A stretch of DNA of 51,515 nucleotides from Rheinheimera baltica DSM 14885 (lineage in GTDB: Bacteria > Pseudomonadota > Gammaproteobacteria > Enterobacterales > Alteromonadaceae). The notes beneath the pieces are model-generated. The model saw nothing but the letters and a program-made list of their open reading frames with translations. It ran no database searches and was not told where the DNA came from. Of this stretch, positions 45,701 to 51,515 are shown piece after piece (the first letter of the stretch is position 1; the number at the start of each line of letters is the position of its first letter). The DNA is taken from contig NZ_AUDG01000030.1 of NCBI RefSeq assembly GCF_000425345.1, forward strand, positions 1 through 51,515, given 5' to 3'. The translations under genes and the position numbers were made by a program.

Positions 45701-45815
45701 CGCGAGTATGGCGGTGGTCATTATGTTTGGTTTAGGTTTCGCCACTGTACTGACACTGCTGTTTTTACCAGTGTTGTATTGTAGTGTATTTAAAATAAAA
45801 ACAGGTAATGCCTAA
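42747..45815 (+). CDS. RND efflux pump, inner-membrane permease
   Basis: 1022 residues with the full RND fold: TM1 (about 12-30), two large porter loops and eleven other membrane segments. TM4 reads LGMLVDNAIVITEG, so only one of the two Asp of AcrB-like pumps is kept. TM10 reads LSLSGMLIKNGIVLIEQ, with the relay-type Lys. It starts 2 nt after the adaptor stop. The group resembles the single-Asp HAE1 pumps of marine gammaproteobacteria. Substrate unknown. Confidence 0.9.
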   Translation: MDVASYFIKNRTSSWLFACILFIGGIIAYSGLGRLEDPQFTLKQAMVVTQYPGASPQQVEEEVSYPLENAIQQLPYVYHVTSVSTAGQSQIMVEMKDTYRAAQLKQIWDELRHKITDLQGQLPPGVGTPAVRDDFGDVYGILYAITGEGFSDDELRDYVDFLRRELVTVPAVGKIAVGGVQQEQVIVEMSRSRLAALGISPGQLASLLQSQNVVSNAGSIRVGAERLRIFPTGEFQQVSELENLIISNPAASELIYLGDIATVHRAPTETPMQVVRHGGENALTLGISFTSGVNVVDAGAQIAQRLKQLQYNQPVGIELHTIYNQPDEVANSVSGFIINLAEAVVIVVVVLLVFMGLRSGFLIGLILLLTVLGTFIFMRQMQIELQRVSLGALIIALGMLVDNAIVITEGILIGMQRRLKFADAASLIVKQTQWPLLGATVIAVTAFAPIGLSSDATGEFAGSLFWVLLVSLLLSWVTAITLTPFFASILFKDKTQPDAVEQDNNDDIYQGVIFNVYRALLHGAMRYRGLTYVLTALLLLSSIVVFGKVKQVFFPPSNTPIFLVDLWQPAGSDIRHSTAQAEEIMAYLLLQDGVTNVTSTSGRGAERFMLTYQPEKMYASYSQLIVRMDDKDKLPLLMAQVRDYIYQQHPAIESKLMRLEVGPSTPAKIEARFSGADPDVLRALSEQAQTILRADDGARNVRDNWRDRQKIIRPRFNEAMARRAGVSKQDIDDVLLTSISGKTLGVYRDGTHLLPIVVRSPLSERDNVDALYDIQVYSSKLARYIPITQVVNGFELQWEDPQVQRRDRKRTLTVMADHDILGDDTAANLLKRVKTQIEAIPLPAGYFLTWGGEFEAQQKAQKALFGSLPMGYLVMFIITVLLFNSMRCALVIWACVPLAIIGVSFGLKIMGAPFGFMALLGFLSLSGMLIKNGIVLIEQIRLELEEGKAAYQAVFDSAVSRVRPVAMAAVTTILGMLPLLADDFFASMAVVIMFGLGFATVLTLLFLPVLYCSVFKIKTGNA

Positions 45816-45816
45816 T

Positions 45817-47610
45817 ATGAACAAGTCGTGGAGTTTTTTACTAAGCAGTAGCCTGCTTTTTAGTGCGGGTGGTTATAGCGCAGATGATTGGTTACCCCCT
45901 TTACCAGCATGGCGCGGAGCTAGTGAAGCATTAATTGCTACTAAGCAAAACCCTTGGGTTAGTCCAGCCGAATTATCGGGTTTAGCGGATAGTCCGGATT
46001 ATGCAACCACGCTGGAATATTTGCGTAAGTTGGTTGATAGCTCAGACTTGCTTGAACTAGAGCAGTTTGGTTTAAGTGCGCAAGGACGGCCGTTATATGT
46101 TGTCAAAGCCAGTAAAGCATTACACAAAATTGCACAAAACCCTCAGCGGCCTTTATTACTGGTGCAGGCTGGAATTCATAGCGGCGAAATTGATGGCAAA
46201 GATGCCGGCTTAATGCTGTTGCGTGATATCGCCCACGGCGGTAAATCGCATTTATTGGCTAATACAGATTTATTGTTTATACCGGTATTTTCACCCGATG
46301 GCCACGAGCGTCGTTCAACGACCAACAGAATGAATCAACGCGGACCGGTACAACAGGGCTGGCGTGCAACGGCACAAAACCTGAATTTGAATCGAGATTA
46401 TACCAAAGCCGATGCACCTGAAATGCAGGCTATGTTGGCACTGATTAATCGCTACCAACCAGACTTATATATTGATGTGCATGTCACTGACGGCGAAGAT
46501 TACCAGTACGACATAACCTATGGCTTTAATGAGCCCTTCGCGGCTATTAGCCCGAATGGCGCAACCTGGTTGGCAAAACTGTATCGTCCATCTGTTAATG
46601 CCGCCCTGGAGCTAGCAGGCCATATTCCTGGCCCTTTGGTATTTGGAGTAGACAGTAAGGACTTCAGTAAAGGCATTAATGGCTGGACGGCCAGTCCGCG
46701 CTATTCCAATGGCTATGGTGATGTGCGGCATTTACCAACGGTACTGGTTGAAAACCACAGCCTAAAACCCTATCGACAGCGTGTACTAGGTACCTATGTA
46801 TTGCTGGAACAAAGTTTAACCTTGTTAAACGAGCAGGGCAAAGCACTGATATTAGCCCGCCAGGCCGATTTACAAGCCAGACCCAAACGCATGGCACTGA
46901 GTTTTAAAACCGCTGAACAGGCCGATGTTATCGATTTTAATGGCATGAGTTACGAGCTGCGCCAATCGTCAATCAGTGGTGACAGCTATGTCGCTTGGAC
47001 CGGTAAGCCACAACTATACCCCCAGTTGCCTGTGTATTGGGACAAGGTGACAGATAAAGAGGTAGCCATACCGCAAGCTTATTGGCTGCCGCCGGAGCAA
47101 TACAGTGTAATGCAACGGCTTAAATTACACGGCATTGATGTCAGCGTGTTGGAAAAACCGCAAAAAGTCAGCGCACAGCAGCTTGGCGTAACTGCCTATA
47201 AATTTGCCGATAAACCGTTTGAAGGCCGTTTTATGCTGACAGAGGCAATGTTTAGCCGCGCGACTGTTAACCGTACTTTGCCAGCCGGTTGGATGAAGGT
47301 CAGTACCGATCAGCCATTGGGGCGTTTAGCTGTTGCTTTGTTGGAGCCAACAGCACCAGATTCATTCTTCAGCTGGGGCTTTTTCCCCGGTATGTTTGAG
47401 CGGACCGAATATTTTGAGCCCTATGCCATAGAGCCATTAATTGCGCGTATGTTAGTGCAACACCCAGAACTACAAACACAGTTTGATCAGGCATTAGCCA
47501 AAGACGAAGCGCTCAAGAATAACCCACGTGAGCGCTACAATTGGTTCTACCGTCAGATGCCATATTATGACCAGCAGTATTTGAAATACCCGGTTTTGAT
47601 TGAGATGTAA
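45817..47610 (+). CDS. Exported M14-family zinc carboxypeptidase
   Basis: 597 residues. A signal peptide (about 1-20) is followed by an M14 catalytic domain: QAGIHSGEIDGKDAG gives zinc His121 and Glu124, YIDVHVTDGED gives His222, and LVENHSLK gives the probable catalytic Glu312. NLNRDYTKADAPEM holds the substrate-side Asn-Arg. A C-terminal accessory region of about 250 residues follows. It should trim peptides in the periplasm. The start MNKSW is 1 nt after the pump stop; an ATG at 45808 overlaps the pump gene but is too close to the AGG ribosome site. Confidence 0.85.
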   Translation: MNKSWSFLLSSSLLFSAGGYSADDWLPPLPAWRGASEALIATKQNPWVSPAELSGLADSPDYATTLEYLRKLVDSSDLLELEQFGLSAQGRPLYVVKASKALHKIAQNPQRPLLLVQAGIHSGEIDGKDAGLMLLRDIAHGGKSHLLANTDLLFIPVFSPDGHERRSTTNRMNQRGPVQQGWRATAQNLNLNRDYTKADAPEMQAMLALINRYQPDLYIDVHVTDGEDYQYDITYGFNEPFAAISPNGATWLAKLYRPSVNAALELAGHIPGPLVFGVDSKDFSKGINGWTASPRYSNGYGDVRHLPTVLVENHSLKPYRQRVLGTYVLLEQSLTLLNEQGKALILARQADLQARPKRMALSFKTAEQADVIDFNGMSYELRQSSISGDSYVAWTGKPQLYPQLPVYWDKVTDKEVAIPQAYWLPPEQYSVMQRLKLHGIDVSVLEKPQKVSAQQLGVTAYKFADKPFEGRFMLTEAMFSRATVNRTLPAGWMKVSTDQPLGRLAVALLEPTAPDSFFSWGFFPGMFERTEYFEPYAIEPLIARMLVQHPELQTQFDQALAKDEALKNNPRERYNWFYRQMPYYDQQYLKYPVLIEM

Positions 47611-47665
47611 CGTAGTTTTATAACAACATATTTAAATGAACACCTAGTCATTAAATAGATGCAAT

Positions 47666-47705
47666 AAAAAAAGCCCCGCCAGTTTGCACTGGCGGGGCTT
47701 TTTGT
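47666..47705. terminator. Bidirectional intrinsic terminator
   Basis: AAGCCCCGCCAG (47671-47682), a TTTGCA loop, and CTGGCGGGGCTT (47689-47700), flanked by A and T runs. The stem is 12 bp and perfect. It separates the convergent M14 peptidase and EF-G genes. Confidence 0.95.
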
Positions 47706-47716
47706 CAGCTTACTGC

Positions 47717-49816
47717 TTAGTTTTTAGCAGCGGCAGCTTTCTTTTCTTTCTCTTTCGCAATTACCGTGTCAGCTACGTTAGTAGGACATGGTGAATAGTG
47801 CGAGAACTCCATAGAGAACTGACCACGACCAGACGTCATAGTACGCAGTGTACTGATGTAACCGAACATTTCTGACAGTGGAACGTCAGCTTTGATACGT
47901 ACGCCGGTAACGCCAGCTTCCTGACCAGAGATCATGCCACGACGACGGTTTAAGTCACCGATAACATCACCTACGTGATCTTCTGGCGTGAACACGTCAA
48001 CTTTCATGATCGGCTCAAGTAACTGGGCGCCAGCTTTTGGAATTGACTGACGGAAAGCGCCTTTAGCAGCGATTTCGAACGCGATGGCTGATGAGTCAAC
48101 GGCGTGGAAACCACCGTCGAATACTTCAACTTCAACGTCTAGTACCGGGAAGCCAGCAAGAGTACCGGTTGACATCATTGACTCGAAGCCTTTCTCGATT
48201 GCAGGCATAAATTCTTTTGGTACGCTACCACCAACTACAGTTGATTTGAACGTAAAGCCAGAGTTTTGCTCGCCCGGACGAATGCGGTAATCAATTTTAC
48301 CGTACTGACCTGAACCACCAGATTGTTTCTTGTGCGTATAGCTATCTTCAACTTCGCGAGTGATGGTTTCGCGGTAAGCAACCTGTGGCTGGCCTACTAC
48401 TAACTCAACGCCGTAAGTACGTTTTAAGATGTCTACTTTGATATCTAAGTGCAATTCACCCATACCACGAAGGATGGTTTCACCAGAGTCAACGTCAGTT
48501 TCAACACGGAACGTTGGATCTTCAGCAACCATCTTACCGATAGCAATACCCATTTTTTCTACTGAACCTTTATCTTTTGGTGTAACAGAGATAGAGATTA
48601 CTGGCTCTGGGAATACCATTGGTTCAAGTGTACAAGGGTGCTTAGGATCACACAGGGTGTGACCTGTTTGCGTATTGTTCTTCATGCCAACAAGCGCAAT
48701 GATGTCACCGGCCTGTGCAGTTGTCAGGTCGATACGGTCATTCGCGTACATCTCAACCATACGGCCAATACGTTCGGTTTTACCCGTGAATGAGTTAAGG
48801 ATGGTGTCACCCTTATTCAATACACCAGAGTATATACGTACGAAGGTCAGGGCGCCGAAACGGTCATCCATGATTTTAAATGCTAAGGCGCGGAAAGGCT
48901 CATCAGCAGAAACAACTGCAAACTGGCCGTTCTCGTTACCTTCTTCGTCAGTCAGCGGCTGAGGAATTACTTCAGTTGGGCTTGGCAGATAATCAACAAC
49001 AGCGTCTAACAGTAATTGCATACCTTTGTTTTTAAAGGCTGAACCACAGTAAGTTGGGAAGAATGCCAGGTCACGTGTACCTTTACGGATACAACGCTTG
49101 ATGTCTTCTATTGAAGGCTCTTCACCTTCCATGTACGCCATTAACAGGTCGTCGTCTTGCTCTACAGCAGTTTCGATCATCTGTTGACGGTACATTTCAA
49201 CGTCGTCAGCCATATCGGCAGGGATATCAGTGATAGTGTAGTTTTCTGGCTGGCCAGTTTCATCCCAGATGTAAGCTTTTTGAGTTAACAGGTCAACAAC
49301 ACCAGAGAACGTGTCTTCACGGCCGATAGGTAAGGTCATGATAAGTGGGTTAGCACCTAATACTTTCTTAACCTGTTCGGTTACGCGGATAAAGTCTGCA
49401 CCGATACGGTCCAGCTTGTTTACGAAAATCAGACGTGATACTTCAGCGTCGTTCGCGTAGCGCCAGTTTGTTTCTGACTGAGGCTCAACACCGCCTGAAC
49501 CACAGAATACGCCGATACCGCCATCTAATACCTTCAGTGAACGGTATACTTCAACAGTGAAGTCAACGTGTCCTGGTGTATCGATAACGTTAAAACGGTA
49601 GCCTTTCCAAAAACAGCTAACAGCAGCTGACTGGATAGTTATACCACGCTCAGCTTCTTGTTCCATGAAGTCGGTGGTTGATTCACCTTCGTGAACTTCG
49701 CCTAACTTATGGATTTTACCGGTCAGTTTCAGGATACGTTCGGTAGTCGTGGTTTTGCCGGCATCAACGTGGGCGAAGATACCAATGTTTCTGTATAAGG
49801 ATAAATCTGCTGACAT
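47717..49816 (-). CDS. fusA: Elongation factor G paralog (EF-G 2)
   Basis: 699 residues with all five EF-G domains. GTPase motifs are [31 protein letters not shown] and NKLDR; domain IV holds [13 protein letters not shown]. The start [17 protein letters not shown] and the [15 protein letters not shown] segment match the second EF-G of Vibrio and Shewanella rather than the str-operon protein (which begins with ARTTPIERYRN-type residues). No rpsL, rpsG or tuf is adjacent. It is probably active in translocation or in ribosome recycling. The start at 49816 follows GAG by 6 nt; an ATG two codons earlier is also in frame. Confidence 0.9.
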   Translation of the reverse strand: MSADLSLYRNIGIFAHVDAGKTTTTERILKLTGKIHKLGEVHEGESTTDFMEQEAERGITIQSAAVSCFWKGYRFNVIDTPGHVDFTVEVYRSLKVLDGGIGVFCGSGGVEPQSETNWRYANDAEVSRLIFVNKLDRIGADFIRVTEQVKKVLGANPLIMTLPIGREDTFSGVVDLLTQKAYIWDETGQPENYTITDIPADMADDVEMYRQQMIETAVEQDDDLLMAYMEGEEPSIEDIKRCIRKGTRDLAFFPTYCGSAFKNKGMQLLLDAVVDYLPSPTEVIPQPLTDEEGNENGQFAVVSADEPFRALAFKIMDDRFGALTFVRIYSGVLNKGDTILNSFTGKTERIGRMVEMYANDRIDLTTAQAGDIIALVGMKNNTQTGHTLCDPKHPCTLEPMVFPEPVISISVTPKDKGSVEKMGIAIGKMVAEDPTFRVETDVDSGETILRGMGELHLDIKVDILKRTYGVELVVGQPQVAYRETITREVEDSYTHKKQSGGSGQYGKIDYRIRPGEQNSGFTFKSTVVGGSVPKEFMPAIEKGFESMMSTGTLAGFPVLDVEVEVFDGGFHAVDSSAIAFEIAAKGAFRQSIPKAGAQLLEPIMKVDVFTPEDHVGDVIGDLNRRRGMISGQEAGVTGVRIKADVPLSEMFGYISTLRTMTSGRGQFSMEFSHYSPCPTNVADTVIAKEKEKKAAAAKN

Positions 49817-49967
49817 AGTCATCTCTATAAGCTAGGGGTTTGAAAATAGTGCGACAATATACAGGATTTTTTAAACATTTGCAGGAAAAAAAATGTTGTC
49901 GGTCGCTATTTTTTTATCCATGCTGTCAATGCAGACTGACAGTCGTCATTGATAATAAGGATAAATT

Positions 49968-50684
49968 ATGAAAACCCTGTTTGGTGCGCTATTACTGGTT
50001 TGCAGTTTTTGTGCATTAGCCGACAACAGTTTACCCGCAAACCGCCATATTGCTGTAAGGGGCAGCGCCGAACTGACTACTACACCGGATATTGCCGTTA
50101 TTTCTTTTATGGTAAGCAGCCAGCAGGCCACGTCGTTAGATGCAAAAAACGATGTCGACAAACGCGTGAACCAGTTTCTCGATGGACTGGATGCTTTTGC
50201 TGTACAAACAGCAGGTGTTACGGCCACTAATTTGTTGACTGAACCGCACTATACCTACGATAGCGATGGCAACGAGTTGCTAAGTGGTTATCGTGCCAGT
50301 CGTTCACTTTCAGTTTGTTTGACAAATATTGACCAATTAAACAGCCTGTTAAACTTTGCTTTAGAACAACAAATAAATGAAGTGAAAGATATTCGATTGC
50401 ACTCAACAAAAAACAATGAACTACGTAAAAAAGTTGCTGCCCTGGCAGTTGAAAATGCGAAATCTAACGCCGAAGCGATGGCCAATGCTTTTGATGCGAC
50501 ACTGGGCAAAGTGTATAGCATTAATTCTAACACTGAGCATCAGCAAGGCCGTTATGAGCGCATAGAAGTTACAGGGTCCAGAGTAGATTCTCGTAATATC
50601 AATGCTAGCGCTGGACGTTATTTGCAGGCAACAATAACGTTTAAAAGTACCGTGAATGCGGTTTACGATTTAACGGTAAACTAA
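49968..50684 (+). CDS. SIMPL-domain (DUF541/YggE-like) exported protein
   Basis: 238 residues. A signal peptide (about 1-18, SFCALA) precedes the SIMPL fold: HIAVRGSAELTTTPDIAVISF at the start, GYRASRSLSVCLTNIDQLNSLL in the middle, and the KKVAALAVENAKSNAEAMANA helix. E. coli YggE is linked to oxidative-stress tolerance; the biochemical role is unknown. AAGGA lies about 7 nt before the ATG. A CTGTCA ... TGACAG inverted repeat (about 49923-49942) is in the leader. Confidence 0.85.
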   Translation: MKTLFGALLLVCSFCALADNSLPANRHIAVRGSAELTTTPDIAVISFMVSSQQATSLDAKNDVDKRVNQFLDGLDAFAVQTAGVTATNLLTEPHYTYDSDGNELLSGYRASRSLSVCLTNIDQLNSLLNFALEQQINEVKDIRLHSTKNNELRKKVAALAVENAKSNAEAMANAFDATLGKVYSINSNTEHQQGRYERIEVTGSRVDSRNINASAGRYLQATITFKSTVNAVYDLTVN

Positions 50685-50688
50685 ATTA

Positions 50689-50814
50689 TGCTAAAAATTG
50701 CTCCCGGTATGCTGGAGTAAGCTACGGTTGTGCAGCTCTTGCAGGGGTATTTAGATGATATGTATGCCACGTCACCGGAAGACCCCAATAGTGTATTTAT
50801 GATGAGAACACTCG
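50689..50814 (+). pseudogene. Remnant of a GNAT acetyltransferase gene (5' end only)
   Basis: The frame reads MLKIAPGMLE, a stop, then ATVVQLLQGYLDDMYATSPEDPNSVF. The second half matches the usual GNAT N-terminal helix (VQLLQ-x-HLDDM-x-ATSP). An in-frame stop at codon 11 and loss of everything after about 40 codons show it is dead. The SnoaL-like gene begins where the remnant ends, so a deletion probably joined the two. Confidence 0.5.
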
Positions 50815-51162
50815 ATGTCAAATGCAAATATTGTTCAACCGGTGCAGCAACAGCTTGATGCCTACAACGCAAAAGACTTAGCTGCCTTTATTGCTTGTTA
50901 CCACAACGATATTGCCATTTACCGCATGCCGGCTCCGGAACCTTCCTTAAAAGGCCGCGCTGCACTTGAAGCGTTTTATAAAACCGAGCGCTTTACCATA
51001 GCCGCGCTGCGCGCCGAAGTATTAAACCGAATGGTGGTGGGTAACAAAGTGATAGATCATGAAAGAGTTTACGGTATGACTGAACAGCCAAATGACGTTG
51101 TTGTGGTATACGAAGTAAAGCAAGGTTTAATACTTAATGCCTGGTTTTATCCTGTTGGGTAA
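50815..51162 (+). CDS. SnoaL-like / NTF2-fold protein
   Basis: 115 residues of the NTF2-like cone fold: QQQLDAYNAKDLAAFIACYHNDIAIY, then LKGRAALEAFYKT and the paired strands VIDHERVYGM and VVVVYEVKQGLILNAWFYP. Stand-alone members are small enzymes or binding proteins of many functions, so no reaction can be given. The ribosome site is not clear (GAGAACACTCG before the ATG). Confidence 0.8.
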   Translation: MSNANIVQPVQQQLDAYNAKDLAAFIACYHNDIAIYRMPAPEPSLKGRAALEAFYKTERFTIAALRAEVLNRMVVGNKVIDHERVYGMTEQPNDVVVVYEVKQGLILNAWFYPVG

Positions 51163-51306
51163 GCAAGGTACCACTAAATCTGTGTTTTATGCCATTTTCA
51201 ATTTGTTTACTTCGCTATTTTATATAAAAAATTGAAAATTGACGAAGTGTTGTAAAAATATATAGTCTTAGTATTGTTACTAGTGATGATAACTAGATAT
51301 AAGAAT

Positions 51307-51430
51307 ATGGACATTACAAAAATAACTAACATTTCATTACCGATTGTTTCTGAGCTAATAGGTCAAATATACCAAGCGGGTCTAGATGGACACTGGGCTG
51401 ATGTTATGGAAAAAATAAGGCGAGTATGTA
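51307..51430 (+). pseudogene. LuxR-type regulator N-terminus, interrupted by an IS
   Basis: The product starts MDITKITNISLPIVSELIG and continues QIYQAGLDGHWADVMEKIRR. The xxLIxxIYxAxLDxxxWxxVxxxI pattern is the usual start of LuxR-family regulators with an N-terminal sensing domain. The match stops after VCK, and about a dozen unrelated residues follow to a stop at 51462. IS sequence begins near 51427-51435, so the gene is cut after about 40 codons. The rest lies beyond the window, if it exists. Confidence 0.5.
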
Positions 51431-51515
51431 AAATTTTCTGTGTAAGTGGCTGTTTCTCATAGCGATACACGGTCACCATACATGATAATGAACTGATTCA
51501 TCGCCGGTTTCCAGT
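51427..51515 (-). mobile_element. IS256-family element, transposase 3' end and terminal repeat (partial)
   Basis: On the minus strand the last 19 codons from the window edge read WKPAMNQFIIMYGDRVSL and a stop (TCA at 51457-51459). This is the C-terminus of IS256-family transposases, which end in a W-x-x-x-(L/M)-N-x-F-x-I-x-(F/Y)-x-(D/E)-R motif. Outside the stop, TGTAAAATTTTCTGTGTAAG (51428-51447) is the likely terminal inverted repeat. The partner end is not in the window, and the exact junction cannot be set without it. Confidence 0.6.

Overview
The window looks like the chromosome of a gammaproteobacterium of the Alteromonadales / Rheinheimera-Alishewanella type. This rests on the gene set (tamA-tamB, rsxABCDGE-nth, a Vibrio/Shewanella-type second EF-G, YedI, Bfd, two RND pumps), on the close match of GloA, Nth, AsnB and Rsx proteins to enterobacterial lengths and key residues, and on moderate GC. 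No rRNA, CRISPR array or prophage was seen. Insertion sequence fragments sit at both edges: an IS5-family transposase N-terminus at the left, and an IS256-family transposase C-terminus at the right that interrupts a LuxR-type gene.

Layout. 0.3-5.8 kb: tamA-tamB (translocation and assembly module), minus strand. 6.0-7.1 kb: a FabH-type ketoacyl synthase facing a small CBM48-domain protein across a shared terminator. 7.9-12.4 kb: RND adaptor plus pump, ending at a bidirectional terminator facing asnB. 14.3-16.6 kb: a DUF3025 protein and an OmpA-family protein with a duplicated DUF4892 domain, convergent with a 4-nt overlap. 16.9-18.9 kb: NatA/NatB-type ABC transporter. 19.0-21.9 kb: bfd, an aspartoacylase, gloA and yedI.

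21.9-28.5 kb is an accessory island of secreted or lipid-anchored proteins: a hypothetical protein, two paralogous SUMF1/FGE-fold proteins, a WG-like protein with acidic repeats, a putative lipoprotein, and a tandem pair of unknown exported paralogs. The two FGE-fold genes are the most interesting part. They share an almost identical leader and N-terminal half and a conserved 3' flank, but their last ~24 variable codons differ strongly within a fixed scaffold. In one copy that segment is nearly free of adenine on the coding strand. This is the layout expected of diversity-generating retroelement (DGR) targets, but no reverse transcriptase or template repeat is in the window, so it remains a hypothesis.

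28.9-35.3 kb: rsxABCDGE-nth, a tightly packed operon for the Rnf/Rsx electron-transfer complex and endonuclease III. 35.4-37.3 kb: a membrane protein with degenerate GGDEF and EAL domains (LapD-like layout). 37.45-37.63 kb: two tandem identical tRNA-Asn(GUU) genes behind a near-consensus promoter, followed by a 39-bp palindrome containing a perfect DnaA-box sequence. 38.2-41.5 kb: MATE exporter overlapping uvrB. 41.65-47.6 kb: a second RND adaptor and pump coupled to an M14 metallocarboxypeptidase. 47.7-51.2 kb: EF-G paralog, SIMPL-domain protein, GNAT gene remnant and SnoaL-like protein.

All calls come from reading translations and DNA by eye. No database search was run.
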